From: Diplodia intermedia
Lineage: Eukaryota > Ascomycota > Dothideomycetes > Botryosphaeriales > Botryosphaeriaceae
Length of the DNA: 64,000 nucleotides
Assembly (NCBI GenBank): GCA_021495925.1
Contig: JAKEKT010000009.1
Location: 310,001-374,000, forward strand
Reading direction: 5' to 3'
Made by a program: the position numbers and the translations under genes. The notes below the pieces were generated by a model, which saw nothing but the letters and a program-made list of their open reading frames with translations, did no database searches and had not been told where the DNA came from. Below, piece after piece: positions 31,879 to 44,466 of the stretch. The first letter of the stretch is position 1; the number at the start of each line of letters is the position of its first letter.

Positions 31879-32424
31879 ATGCCGCCCCACCCTCTTACTC
31901 ACCTCCCCATCCACTTTGGACCCTTCATCGTGACACCGCAAGTCTTCCACCTCACGCCGCTCAGCTACGCGCTCGTGAACCTCAAGCCGCTGCTGCCAGG
32001 TCACGTGCTGGTGTGCCCACGGCGCGTCGTTCCGCGCTTCACCTCCCTAACGTCCGCCGAGGTGACAGACCTCTTCGCCACGGTGCAGCGCGTCTCACGC
32101 GTCATTGAGCGCGTCTATGGTTCTCACGCGCTCAACATTGCGATCCAGGACGGCCGTGCTGCCGGCCAGAGCGTTGAGCATGTGCATTGTCATATCATAC
32201 CCCGGCATGATGCGGACATGGAGGCGAAGGGTGGTGGGGATAAGTTGTATGACATGATGGAGGGCGAGGAAGGGGATGTTGGTGGCGAGTTGAGGAGGAG
32301 ACAAGGTGGGGAGAAGCAGAGGAAGTTTGTGAGTCCGGATGCGGACCGGAAGCCGAGGAGTGATGAGGAGATGAGCAAGGAGGCGGAGATGTTGGCCGAG
32401 GAGATGGAGAAGGAGGTGGATTGA
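31879..32424 (+). CDS. HIT-family hydrolase, Fhit/Aph1-type diadenosine polyphosphatase
   Basis: One exon, 181 residues. I start at the Met at 31879 (MPPHPLTHL), 47 codons into the open frame, because the domain begins there. The HIT catalytic triad motif HVHCHIIPR, in which the middle histidine is the nucleophile, lies near residue 96. It is preceded by the ALNIAIQDGRAAGQS segment typical of the Fhit/Aph1 branch, which cleaves Ap3A and Ap4A to AMP plus ADP or ATP. The 80-residue, highly charged C-terminal extension after the HIT core is commonly present in fungal Aph1. The assignment to the family is firm. The precise substrate is inferred. Confidence 0.9.
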   Translation: MPPHPLTHLPIHFGPFIVTPQVFHLTPLSYALVNLKPLLPGHVLVCPRRVVPRFTSLTSAEVTDLFATVQRVSRVIERVYGSHALNIAIQDGRAAGQSVEHVHCHIIPRHDADMEAKGGGDKLYDMMEGEEGDVGGELRRRQGGEKQRKFVSPDADRKPRSDEEMSKEAEMLAEEMEKEVD

Positions 32425-32642
32425 GGAAGTACCGGGCAATTGGAGACGCAGCAACAGATGAGGCAGTTCCCAGGGATGAGGAGACGCCTCGAACAATACG
32501 CCAGTCACAGCACACAGGACCAATCCACCGGGTGTCTACAGCTTCAGCGCAATACACCTAGTTTACGCAACTCCAGGTCTCAGGACTTCCGTTCCACGAA
32601 TCCATTACTCAAATAATTTCAGGATATCTTGGCCAAACCCAG

Positions 32643-34141
32643 TCACTGCCTCCATGCAACGACATCAACATTGCCGTCCCACAACTCCAATGCTTCTCCT
32701 CTCTTCAACGGGCTCTTCTCTGTATCTCCAGGCAATCTCCAGACCGTGATCCCTACGCCGCTCATCTTCAAACTTGTCACGAGCGGTCCCAGCAACACCC
32801 TCTCAACAACATAATTCTTCCTCGCCAATTCCTCCTTTGCCAACTCCGCAAAGGCTGCGAGAACCGCATCGCTTGTGCTTCCCAAGCTGTTCAGGGCCAA
32901 GACCACACGCTGAGGGTTCTCTGCGGTGGCGCCGCCCGTGAATGGAACAAAAGCACGATCCTCGTCCGAAGTGTTGGTAATCAGATCGATCATCTGCGCG
33001 ACAAGCTTGGCAGGCGCTGGAGGAGGTGAAAGCTGCTGCAGCCCTGGCTCGCCATGGGCGCCCATGCCCAACTCAATGGTATCCGGAGGGAGAAGAGGGA
33101 CTGGAGCCACAGTGCCGGTAGGGAGAGAAACCCTGTCAAGAACGTGTCAGCCAGGGTATCTAGCACAAACAAGCATCACCTACCGATCAAACGCCACGCC
33201 CACAGTCCCAACATTCGCCACCACCCACTCCATCACCTCCCTCACCCTCTCCAACCCATACCCGACACCGCCCCGCTCCCGCTCCGCCACCCCGCACGCG
33301 ATCTTCAGCCCGACCAGATGCCCGCTCAACCCCCTCCGCCCCACCTTCCCGCCCTTGCGCCTGCCCACCGCGACGTCGTCCCCGACGGGCACGAACGCGA
33401 CCTTGTACCCCAGCGCCTGCGCGCGCGTGATGGCGAGCCCCGCGTTCAGGATGTCGCCCGTGTAGTTGCCGCACACGACGAGCGTGCCCGGGTGGCTCTC
33501 CGGGTCGTCGTCGCCCGGCGGCTGGCACAGCTTGATGGCCTCGAGGATCTGCGCCGACGTCGGCGACGCGAAGATGTTGCCCGAGACGTAGGCGCTGAGG
33601 AACGAGGGCCCGACGAAGCCGCCGAACATGGGCTCGCTGTAGGGTTTTGTATGTGTGCATGCGTCAGCGGCTTCTTCTTCTTCTCCTTCCTCTTGCTTAT
33701 TCGCTTTTGCGGGGGGTGTGCGTTTGGGAAAAGACGCAGAAAGGAAATATTTGACTCTTTTTTCCCCCCTCCCCTCCCCCCCTTCTTTTGAAAAAGAAAG
33801 AGAAAAGAAAGACATGCAGTACTAGACCGCAAGCCGGAGGTCACACCGAAAGTAGACACCAGCAGAAAGAGAACTCGATCGAAAAAAAAAAAAAAAGAAA
33901 ACACTCACTGCCCCCCTCCAGAAAAGCCAATCGTCGTGACGTGGTCCCGGCGGAAATCGGCCAGGTCGCTGCGGTACACGATCTTGTGCGTGGGCGCGTA
34001 CGACAGCGACGGGTGGTGCTGCGTCAGCCCCGTCAGCGCCTCGTGGATGGCGTCGCCCGGCGCGTTGATCAGGTGGAAGGTTTCTTTGCTGTGTTGTGCT
34101 CCTCCTGGGGAGGAGGGTGCTTCTTCCTCCGTGGCCGTCAT
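32643..34141 (-). CDS. DhaK-domain dihydroxyacetone kinase-like protein lacking DhaL
   Basis: Three exons on the - strand: 34141-33909, 33636-33184 and 33132-32643, giving 391 residues. The first splice (phase 2) rebuilds the sequence GGGHEPM, similar to the substrate-pocket GGGSGHEP of DhaK but two residues shorter. The covalent substrate-binding histidine is in GMGAHGEPG near residue 245. The DhaK fold continues with FVGPSFLSAYVSGN and GVGITVWRL. Standard fungal Dak1 enzymes of ~590 residues carry a second domain, DhaL, which binds ATP. None is present here, and only 218 bp separate the stop from the next gene. The protein may bind dihydroxyacetone or a related triose without ATP-dependent kinase activity of its own, or may need a partner. 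Confidence 0.85.
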
Positions 34142-34937
34142 GTTTCCCCTTGCACTCTTTGCTTCCCTCCGCTGTTATCAACCTTTCCCTTTTTTATTTC
34201 AGTGTGTGTGATGTCCTAGACTCGTTGAATGATAGCCCTCTCAGAGCGGCCGTTCCAGAAACCTTGTTAAAGCCGCGCCGGATCGAGCTCGGCACGAATC
34301 ACTTTCTGGAGAAAAACTTCGTAGCATGTATATCGCCGGAGGTAAATGGAAAGGGTTGACAGCAGGGCATTCCGTCATTACATATGCGGTCGCGCGACGG
34401 CGGGGAAGTGCGGGGGGATGATGGAGGCGGAGGGACCTGCCCTGAGGGGGACTCGGGAAGTCCCAAACAGGCAATCCGGGCACCTTTGTGCTTCGGATGC
34501 GGCGTTCTGGCATCGTCCCCTTCGCGGCGGCGACGTTCGGGAACACTCGAAAGAGGTAGATGCAGGCGCTTAAAAGCTCAGGTACTGTGGGGAGGAGTCT
34601 GTGCTGTCGACCCCGTTTGCGGTATCCCACGCGCCTGGCCGCAAGTCAATCACGCGGGAAATGGAAAAGCGGCGCGGGGGTCTACCTTGAACTCATAAGT
34701 TTCGGAATGTGAGGTAGTTCGGCTGCACGAGCAAATACATAACTTTTCGTTCCTGCATTTCCATATCTTCACTTCACATTAAAGACAATGCTAGAAAGCA
34801 CAACCAGTACAGGAAAGAAGCACAGTGAAACCCCAAACTTCCCCTATCCAAAAAATTAGTCTCCAGCCTTAGCTTTTCATGACAAGAAATCGCACACACA
34901 CACATCCCGAACCATCCCCCCCTGCACCCGGTTCCAA
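34142..34937. other. intergenic, no gene recognised
   Basis: A 796-bp spacer between the DhaK start and the permease stop. It includes the DhaK-like promoter and the permease 3' flank. Short frames only. Confidence 0.5.
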
Positions 34938-36918
34938 TCACGCCGCCGGCTTCGCAGCAGCAGGCGCAATATCGCTCCCGCTCGCGCTCCCCGTCCTGCC
35001 CGCCTCAGCCTCCATCTCCTTCCCCTTAACATTGCGCCACTCCTCGCGGTCCGCCTCGACATCCGCCTCGTTCGCCGTCAGCTCCGGCAGCTCCTGCGCA
35101 TCGTCCTCGATCTCCTCGGGCAACAGCAGGTTCAGGATGAGCGTGACGAACGCGGTGACGGCGAAGCCCGTCTCGAGGACGAGCTCGATGGCGTTGTAGA
35201 AGCCGAGCAGGGCGCGGTTGGGGCCCGAGTACGTGAAGACGTGGGCGAACCAGTCGGGCACGAGGGTGGCGCCGTAGCCGATGGCGAGGCCGGCGGTGAG
35301 GACGAAGCGGTTGCGGCGCGTGAAGGGGACGGTCGAGATGATGCGGATGCCGGACACGGCGACGGCCGAGAAGAGGAAGGTCGTCATGCCGCCGAGCACG
35401 GCCGACGGGATGGCCACGAGCGACGCCGCGAACTTGGCGAAGATGCCCATCAGCACCAGCCAGAAGCAGGCGGCGTAGCCCGCCTTGCGGTTGGCGCAAC
35501 GGGTGAGCGCGATGACGCCGTTGTTCTGCGCGAACGTCGACATGGGCGTGATGGTGCAGAGGCCGGCGATGATGCCGTTGAGGCCGTCGGCGAGCACGCC
35601 GCCCTGGATGCGGCTGTCGAAGAGGGCGCCGTCGACTTGGAGGCGCGAGACGTCGCAGGTGGCGGTGATGTCGCCGATGGCTTCCATGGCCAGGACGATG
35701 TAGACGGCTAGCAGTGGTAGTACGATTGGGCCGTATACGGACAACTTGAATGTGTGCACCCAAATGAACGACGCCGCTGGCGACGCGTCGATGCCAGAGC
35801 GGTCGAAGTAGCCGCATGCCGCCGCCACGATGCAGCCGATCAGCAATCCAACGACGACGGCACACGACTTCATGATGGGGGAGCCGAAGCGTTCACATAC
35901 GATGATTGTCACAAAGACGAGGAATCCCAGCCCGATGAACTCGGCGCTGCCCCACGGCAGAGGGCGTGGCGCGTTGATGGTGGGGCAGAGCGCATAGATT
36001 CCGGTCGGGTTCGTCAAGCAGTCGCCGCTGCCGCCCGCCCAGTTCTGGAAGCCAGACTCGATCAAGCTGATGCCGATCAGCATCACCGTCGGGCCGGTGA
36101 CGAGAGGCGGGAACAGCTTTTTCAGCATCCGGGGCGGCATGAAGGACATCAGGATTTCGATCAACGCGCACACGCATGCCGTGCCGATGATGGCGCCGTA
36201 GCCGTCTGGGCACGGCAGCTTGTTGCCACTCGCATCCGTTGGGCAAAAGCCGGTCTCGTACATCTGGGACAGTGCGCCAGTGGCAACGGGTATGGTGGAA
36301 AAGGACGTGCCAACGACAGAAATCAGACCGGTGCCAATGTAGTACGGTGATTTCCAGACGTGGAAACGGGTGATCTGAATGGACGAGAGAATACCGCAGA
36401 CGATCAAAGACGTCGACACGAGATATTGCTGCTGTGCTGTTACTAGATTGGCAGCACTGGCGAGGATGATTGGTGGTGTGATGACGCCTGCCAGCATTGC
36501 AAGCGCATGTTGGAATCCCAGGAGAAGGGCCAAGAAAACAGGCATCTTGTCGTGAAGACCGAAGAAGGGTGCAGCTCGGCGCTGCTTCTTGAGGAAGGGG
36601 ATGTTTGGTCTGAAGAGGAATGCATAGTCATAGGAACCAATGAGGCCCTCCCTTGAAAGCCAGTCAGTCTCCAACAAAGCGATTGTTACTCGTGATACAT
36701 GAGAAAAAGAGATTGAGAATGAAGTAGCCACCCTGTTCGGGTCGGTATCAAGTCGAGGTTGGAGTTATATGCTCCACGCAAATAGAAACAAAGAACTCCT
36801 GCAACGATAACCAAATCACTCACTTTGTGGTAAAAGCCTTCCTAAATCTCCTCAACCTATCTCCGAAGGTCTGTTTGGGGCCCACATCAGGCCCGATGCG
36901 ATCAGGAGAGTCATCCAT
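34938..36918 (-). CDS. nucleobase-ascorbate transporter, xanthine/uric acid permease (UapA/UapC type)
   Basis: Exons 36918-36824 and 36651-34938, joined across a 172-bp GTGAGT...AAG intron, give 602 residues. The splice produces the conserved junction TTKEGLIGSYDYA. Without it the first exon runs into a stop. The NAT-family signature QNNGVIALTR near residue 410, the QH motif LGFQHALAM in the first membrane helix, and about a dozen further hydrophobic helices are clear. Such permeases import xanthine and uric acid by proton symport at the plasma membrane, giving the cell nitrogen from purines. The cytoplasmic C-terminal tail is charged. The family is certain, and the UapA/UapC substrate choice is inferred. 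In Aspergillus the homologues answer to nitrogen and uric acid signals, but the GATA sites seen upstream are not enriched over chance. Confidence 0.93.
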
Positions 36919-39900
36919 AATGATGAGCAAGAGAGGTGCGTCCGCAAGTTTTCCGGGTTGACTTTTTTTTTCACAAGGGTTTGGTCGAACCTTCTTCGCG
37001 GCTACGAGGCTCAGCGGATCATGCGGCGTAGGCGCAGGTCTCTTTCCAGTTCAAACGGTTGCCGTCGTCAGGAAACCCGGCGTCTGGACGAGGTCGCAAA
37101 TCTCTGAATCCAAGGGCGAGGAACGGTCTGTAAGTAATCGGGGGTGGCGTTCGCGGCAGATAGCTTCCCGCTCAAAGGGATTGGCTGGGGCCGGGCGCTG
37201 ACAAGGACTAGAGCAGAAAATTCGCGTAGATCCCGCAGGCGAGGAGAAGGAAAAGGGCCGTGTCTTCACCAGGCGGGAGCGCGGGGCATGTGAGGGCGGA
37301 GGTGATGACGATCTCCTGAGCAGCGGAGGGCATATATATCAGCGTAGGCGACGAGGCATATCTCTGCATGGCGAGCGTCGAAGTAAGAAAAATCGGTATC
37401 TCCAGCACTCGCGTGCACTTCCCGAAAAGGTGAGGGGGGTTCGCAGGGAGGAGCTGGCCGCGCTCGCTCCCGCTGGAACAGGCCGACATGCGATCCGACG
37501 TCGTCCTCCGCCGCCGCATCCATCTCTGGGGGTACGGGAGAAGGCGGGCTGAGGGCGATGCTTGGGTAAAAGGTGCAGTGATGGGTTGCTGATAAGGCGC
37601 AGCCCGCCCGTCGGTTGGCTGGCGGCTGGCCCGATAACGGTGCCCTCCGAACACCAGCGCTCGCCCAGCTGCTGTCCTGCACACTAACGCCCACAAAAGC
37701 AATCGGCATCCCGCAAGCCCAGAAGTCTGTATCTCCGCGCTGCCTTCACCGAGTCCCGTGGCTGCGTTCCGGACCTGGCCTATTGGTGAACCCGCCGACC
37801 TCCGAGAAATCACTATCTGAACTTCAGCTCGTCTCTTGTTGCATCATTTCCTTCTCCAACTAAACATGACACGAGCACGGCCATCTGTCTGCGCCTACCT
37901 TGACTGCCGTTGTTTCGTAGCACCATGTGCTTAGCCAGCCGACGAGAAGCTGGTTTAGCTGATGGCATAGCAGAGACCTTGAGGGAGTCCAAAGAAGCAG
38001 CAACATGCCATGCCAATATGGATATAGCCAATGCATTGGGCTATGTGCTTTGCTCAGGCTGAACTCTGCCTCAACTCGGCACGCACACCAGCCATGCGAC
38101 GTTTCATACCATCCTTCGTGTGTAGAAGTTGCAGCCCGACATCCACGTCCCTCGGTATCTTGTCCACAATTATGTATCATTACAGTCGGCCACGGCTTTT
38201 CAGGAGAACCGCTGATGCTGAATCAAAGCACCAAACTTGCTCTCGACAAGTCAACTGCAACGATGAGGTGGGCGGTGTGTGGCGTGTCAAGCACGGTGGT
38301 TCGCACGAGGGTTCCGTGAGTGGCGCAGCGTGGCAGCTTCATCATTGTCGACGGTGCTTTCTCCGTGGCGAAGGGTTCAGGTATTGAGATGGTAAGGTCC
38401 ACAATTGTCTCCACTGTGCTATTGCTCTCCTTCACGAGTCAGTCGTTACGGTTATATGCAAACCTCTGATCTTTACTCTTTGACAGGGAAGCCGGTCCTC
38501 TGTTTGCCACGACCGATCCCCGCATGTCGGACTTCGCGTGGTTTCTGTACACAATTCTGTTCGATGGGCTGCTGGTTGTGCAGAGCCTCCGCCGACGACG
38601 CTGCGCCGGGCCCGTTGTTGTCGAGGAATGTTTCCATTCCAGCGTCGATGGCGCTGCTGGACCTCCCAAACTCGGGGCAAACTCAAGAGTCGGATTCAAT
38701 TAGTAGGAGACTGCCCGTTCACTCCGAAGGCTCTGCGTTGGAGTCGAGTCTCAGGGCCGCGTTAAGGCCGAAGCGTCTTGATGATTCTCTTGCGCAGCCA
38801 CGGTGGCGTGACCCTTTTCGCAGCCAAAGCCAGATGGGGATCTTTGCACGCGATTCGTTATCCATCGTCCACGACAACGAGCCTCATCCGCGCAGAGCGC
38901 AACCAGACTTAGGGTTCCGGCGTTGGAAGATGTAGACGCGGATGCCGCAATGCTGCCATTGCGCAAAGCCGGGAACCAGAACCCACGTCCAGACGTTGGA
39001 AGGTGGCAGCGCGGATGCCACACCGTTGCCTCTGCACTGCAGATGCAATTTCCTTGTGCCGTGGATGAAGACTCCTTCGTGCTGGTCGGGAACCGAGATC
39101 TGGCTTCAGACGTTCGACAATACGGCCGACGGCATTGGCGGCAAACCGGTCCCAGAGTAGTTACAGGGGTATACGCATCTCATCAAACCTGCCAGTAGTA
39201 GCTACTCGGGCCAAAAAATCAAAGTAATAGCATTGCCTGTGTCAGCCAGGAGAGACAAAGAGAAAATGAGGGCTTGCGCGACCAAACCCACGGGTCCTTC
39301 TGCACGTAGCTGCAAAAGCACGTCGACAGCGCAGCAGATACGTGTCTTACTGGACCAGGCCCGATTACCGGCTGGCGGTCAAAGATATCATCAACACAGA
39401 AGCGTTGGGATTCCTGCGGAGTCAAGCGGCGAGCATGTGCTTCGAAGTACGTAGTGCACGCGGGCGAGGGGATGACCAAGCCTCTGGCCTCAACGCTTGC
39501 GTAGCTACTGGCTGGCGGCACGACGATAGACCGTTCGCGGCACAATACGGCCGGGCCTCGACAGCAACACTCAGGGACTGCTTGCCATGTGAAGGCCGGA
39601 CCAGCGACAGGCTCCCCACATGAAACAGGCCCTCTTGCCAACCAACACGGTTGTGATGTGCCACAGCGCCGGCGATTGGCGGCCGAAGCAGAGATGCGGA
39701 GGCGCCCAACAACAACAGCTAAGCGATGATGTCTTCGAATGCCGAGGTCGCCGCCTGATTGGCGTCGGACATGTGGACTGCGGATCGCTGCCCCAGAAGC
39801 TGATGCATCCTGGAGTTGCCACCATAGGGCTGAAGGGGCGGCGAGCTGAGGGCCGTGGCACCGCACGGAAGCTGACCGCGGCGCAGCTAGGGGCGGGAGC

Positions 39901-40388
39901 GCACAGGAGAATTCATGTCGCGGCAAGGCGTGCCTCAGCGAGGTCCGGCGGCATTGTTCTTTATCGACCTCATCGCGGGCGGGCGGCGGCGGACGTTCCA
40001 GGTCGCGGCGCAGGAACAAGGGCAGAAGGAGCCTGGGACCCTCGCTTCCGGCTGATACCCGCGCACCTGTCGCGACGGTGGCGGTCCGGCGAATCACAGC
40101 TGCCAACGCCGCGACACGCGGCCCGTGCTCGCATTTTCGTTGAGGGCGGTACTGCTCGGTGTTGGGGAGAAGCTGGGGAGCGGCTTCAGCACGCAAAGCA
40201 CCCACCACCTTTTTTTTGTTTGCCTCAATGTCGCTACCTAAATACTACTCGTGCCGCGCCCCCCTCCGCCTTCCCTTTTCTTCAGCCCGCTCGCTCACTC
40301 CCACCATCCCTCGCACTCCGCCCCCAGGACAGGCTCCCACCCGCGGCCACCACTTCAATCGTTGCTGCTGACGCCGTCCGCTACCACC
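36919..40388. other. 3.5-kb divergent intergenic region, no gene recognised
   Basis: This lies between the starts of the permease and Ole1 genes, so both promoters are here. Four HGATAR sites (37159, 37591, 37633 and 37814) occur within 900 bp of the permease start, a number not far above chance. An imperfect direct repeat of about 30 bp occurs at about 38913-38945 and 38991-39025. The last ~140 bp before Ole1 are strongly pyrimidine-rich, typical of leaders of highly expressed fungal genes. A 330-codon frame at 39219-40208 (-) is rejected as spurious. Confidence 0.55.
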
Positions 40389-41881
40389 ATGCCCTCGCAC
40401 CAGCCTGTTGCCGGCGACGAGGCCGTCAAGCCCGAGTTCCTCTCGGAGCAGCCTTCGCCCATGGCGAAGACGTCGGAGCCCAACCGCAACCCCAAGTACG
40501 ACCCGACAAAGAAGCACATCACCGAGTACCCCATCACCCGTCAGAACTGGTACAAGCATGTCGACTGGCTCAATGTCTTCTTCATCGGCGGCATCCCGCT
40601 GATGGGCTGCATCACCGCCTGCTGGACCCCTTTGACCATGAAGACCCTCCTCTGGTCGGTCCTCTACTACTACTGGACCGGTCTTGGCATCACTGCCGGC
40701 TACCACCGTCTGTGGTCTCACACCTCCTACAAGGCCACCCGCCCTCTGGAGATTTTCCTCGCTCTCGTCGGTGCCGGTGCTGTTGAGGGGTCCATCAGAT
40801 GGTGGTCCCGCAACCACCGTGCGCACCACCGCTACACTGACACTGACAAGGACCCCTACTCCGTCCACAAGTAAGTCTCTACCGTCGTCTGTCACGTTAC
40901 TCTTCTAACCTGCATTGTAGGGGCCTCCTTTACTCGCACATTGGCTGGATGGTTATGAGGCAGAACCCGAAGAGAATTGGCCGTACCGACATCTCGGACC
41001 TGAACGATGACGCTGTTGTTGTCTTCCAGCACCGCCACTACGTCAAGCTTGTCCTCTTCATGGGCATCATCTTCCCCACTCTTGTCTCCGGCCTTGGCTG
41101 GGGTGACTGGATGGGCGGCTTCATCTATGCCGGTATCCTCCGCATCTTCTTCGTTCAGCAGGCCACCTTCTGCGTCAACTCCCTTGCCCACTGGCTCGGT
41201 GACCAGCCCTTCGACGACCGCAACTCTCCTCGTGACCACGTCGTGACGGCTCTGGTCACTCTTGGTGAGGGTTACCACAACTTCCACCACGAGTTCCCCA
41301 GCGACTACCGTAACGCCATCGAGTGGTTCCAGTACGACCCCACCAAGTGGTGCATCTGGACCTGGAAGCAGCTTGGCCTTGCCTACGACCTGAAGCAGTT
41401 CCGTGCCAACGAGATTGAGAAGGGCCGTGTCCAGCAGGCCCAGAAGAAGCTCGACCAGAAGCGCGCCAAGCTCGACTGGGGTGTCCCTCTCGACCAGCTC
41501 CCCGTCATGGAGTGGGACGACTACGTCGACCAGGCCAAGAACGGCCGTGGTCTTGTCGCGATCGCCGGTGTTATCCACGATGTTACCGATTTCATCCAGG
41601 ATCACCCCGGTGGCAAGGCAATGATCCGCTCCGGTCTCGGCAAGGACGCCACCGCCATGTTCAACGGTGGTGTTTACGACCACTCCAACGCCGCGCACAA
41701 CCTGCTCTCCACTATGCGCGTCGGTGTCATCCGTGGTGGTTGCGAGGTCGAGATCTGGAAGCGTGCCAACCAGACCAAGAATGTCGAGGTTTTCAAGGAC
41801 TCCAACGGCCAACGTGTCGTTCGTGCTGGTGAGCAGCCTACTAAGGTTCGTCAGCCGATGGTCAGCGCTGGCGCGGCTTAA
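40389..41881 (+). CDS. ole1: acyl-CoA Δ9 (stearoyl) desaturase fused to cytochrome b5
   Basis: Exons 40389-40870 and 40921-41881, with a 50-bp intron in phase 2, give 480 residues. The three iron-binding histidine boxes are HRLWSH near residue 105, HRAHH near 142, and EGYHNFHH near 280. Four membrane helices lie between them. The last ~110 residues form a cytochrome b5 domain with the heme ligand in DHPGG. The enzyme inserts the first double bond into palmitoyl- and stearoyl-CoA at the ER membrane, taking electrons through its own b5 domain. The fused form is the fungal Ole1 arrangement. Codons are heavily biased to C in the third position, unlike the neighbouring genes, which fits very high expression. 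Confidence 0.96.
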
Positions 41882-42883
41882 GCTCTTTGAGGTTTCAACG
41901 GATGGGGGAAAAAAATTATCACAGGGTTATGGTGGTGGAACAAATGTTCAGCAAAGTCTGGGCTTGATTTTAGAGGGGCGTTTCGGAGGGTAGCGGGCAT
42001 TTCCTTTGCTTTCAAGCAGTGAGATACTATCTCTCATCGACCGTGGTTCTAGAATAGAACACGGATTGGGCGGACACTGAGTTGTTAATCACGGCTCTAA
42101 TCATTAAACTTAACAAATTGAAGGTCACTTGATTGTGACACATTCATCGCTCACTTTCATTGCTGCTGCAAAAACTGGACGTGACCTGCCATCTGCTGTT
42201 CAGGCTCCAGGCAACTGCCGAAAATAGTGCTCGAAGTCCGACATGTGCCTGCACTCAAGACAACAAAGCGACTTGATCATGACTCGGCATGCTTCTTGGT
42301 CATCGACACAGTTGCACAGCAGACAGGCTTCACTAGCCTAAACCTTGTGACCCTTTGAACCCTCCCAACAACAACCCGCAAGCGTGTGAGCGCTTGCTCT
42401 TGACTAAGCCCGCCAGGCAACCACGCGACATTCCTTCCCGACCCAGAGAATGCGCGCGCTTTTTTTCGCCACGCCCAGCCACACCCGCAAACTTGCGCAA
42501 GGGCGACAGCAACTTTCGGAAACGACATCGACCGGCGGACACGCAACGCAACCGCACGCTTTTTTTTTTTGGACCGCCGGATCATCCACCACAGCCACCA
42601 CTACTGTCGCACCCCTCCCCGAGTTTCGGGTTGGGACGGACTCCGAACTGCCGTGCCGGTCATCCCGATTATTCAGGTTCCGACGCAAAAAAGAAAAATC
42701 GCCAGGGTCCGACACCGAAAAGGGCAACGCGGGGCGCGACGGCGGGACGTCATCATCGGTTGGTGCCCGATTCAGGTTTCCCCCCCTCCGTCGCTGGAAA
42801 GGGTCTCAGACCTACCTACGTACCCCCCGGACGCGGGACGGACAAGACTTGCTTTCCGGCCGCCCAATAGGTAATAAATCGTC
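41882..42883. other. intergenic, no gene recognised
   Basis: A 1-kb spacer. The ole1 3' UTR side is ordinary. The half nearest the next gene carries CCACACC- and AAC-rich leader-like sequence and a T9 run near 42560. The overlapping frames show no family resemblance. Confidence 0.5.
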
Positions 42884-44431
42884 ATGCAGCGCAGTCGCAG
42901 TCGCAGTGCCGCGTTCCCGCCACGTGACGAAGACGAGGAGCAAACTACGACCGACGACGAAGAAAGCACGACGGACGATGAGGATGATGATGATGATGAT
43001 GGTGCAGAAGACGATAATGGTAGCGGTGGGGGTGGGGGCGGGGGCGGGGGCCGGCAGGTCGGACGTCCGGAGTCTCGTGCGCGCCACCAACAAGACGTCA
43101 GGCCGGCCAAGCGGCTGAAGCGGGACGAGGACGATGGCGGCGCTCGTGCTACTACTGCTACCACTGCTGCTGCTGCGGCCGCGGCTGTGGACTCGCCGAG
43201 TCGAGGAACGGCGTCGACGCCGTTGATGAGCTTGGTGAGGGAGGTCAGCCCGCCGGTGAGGAGGTGGGGAAGGACAGGCGCCGTGGTGGATAGTGAGGCG
43301 GAGACGGAGGATGAGGAGGCGGGGCTGGAGACGGAGGACGAGGACGAGGCGGGCGTGGTGCTGGAGGCTGCGAAGGTGAAGAAGGTGGAAGTGGCGTCTG
43401 CGGGAGGTCGCCAGCAACGAGAGATCGAAGAGGGGCTGGATAGAGCTACGACGGATTCTTCAACAGCATTTGTCGGGAACGATGGTGATGCGGAGCGGGG
43501 AGAGACTACATTCGTTCCGTCGCCAGTGCGGCTCACGCGCATACGCGATCTCCCTCCGGCCGCCAACGTGGGTGCTCTCGCCCTGAAGGATGTTTTAGGC
43601 GATCCACTGATTGTCGAGATGTGGCAATTCAACTACATGTTTGACGTGGATTTCCTCATGAGTGCTCTGGACGAGGACGTTAGGGGTAGTATGAGGGTCA
43701 AGGTCGTGCATGGAAACTGGCGCAGAGAGGATGCTCAGAGGCAGATGCTGGAAGAGTGGTCGAAGCAATACTCCAACCTTGAAGTCATCCAAGCTTATAT
43801 GCCGGAAGCTTTTGGAACACACCACAGCAAAATGATGATTCTCATCCGTGCAGACGACTCCGCCCAGGTTGTCATTCACACTGCCAACATGATTGCCAAG
43901 GACTGGACAAACATGACCAACGCCGTCTGGCGCTCTCCGCTTCTACCTCTTCTGCCCGAAACAAGTCAGCCTCATCGTAGTACACCCACATCCACCTCAG
44001 AAAGCAGAATCAGCGGGACTAGCAACGCGAGACATGCCGTCGGCACTGGACAGAGATTCAAAGTCGACCTTCTCCGTTACCTATCCGCCTATGGCAAGCG
44101 CCTCAGCACCCTGACAAAGCAGCTCGTCCACTATGACTTCTCCGCCATCCGCGCCGCGCTCGTGGCAAGCACCCCAACCCGCGTGAAACTCGACGATACA
44201 AACCCCGACGAACGGACATCCTGGGGCTGGGTCGGGCTGCGCGAGGTCCTCAGCCAGATCGCGCTCGCCGCCGCGTCTCCAACGGCGACGAAGACCGACG
44301 ACGATGACGACGACGAGCACACGACCGTCGCCCAGGTCTCCTCGATCGCAACGCTCGACCAGGCCGGCGCGTGGCTGCGGCACTTCCGCTCCGTCCTCGG
44401 AACCACCAGCACCATACACGCATCATCTGCA

Positions 44432-44466
<35 letters not shown>

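Noticed and set aside
36919..37900. Four HGATAR sites as an AreA-controlled permease promoter
   Set aside because: About two to three sites are expected by chance in 900 bp on two strands, so there is no enrichment.
39219..40208. A 329-codon open frame on the - strand upstream of ole1
   Set aside because: Composition is low-complexity and Ala/Arg/Ser-rich, with no family resemblance. It lies antisense to the ole1 promoter and leader. GC-rich DNA gives such frames by chance.
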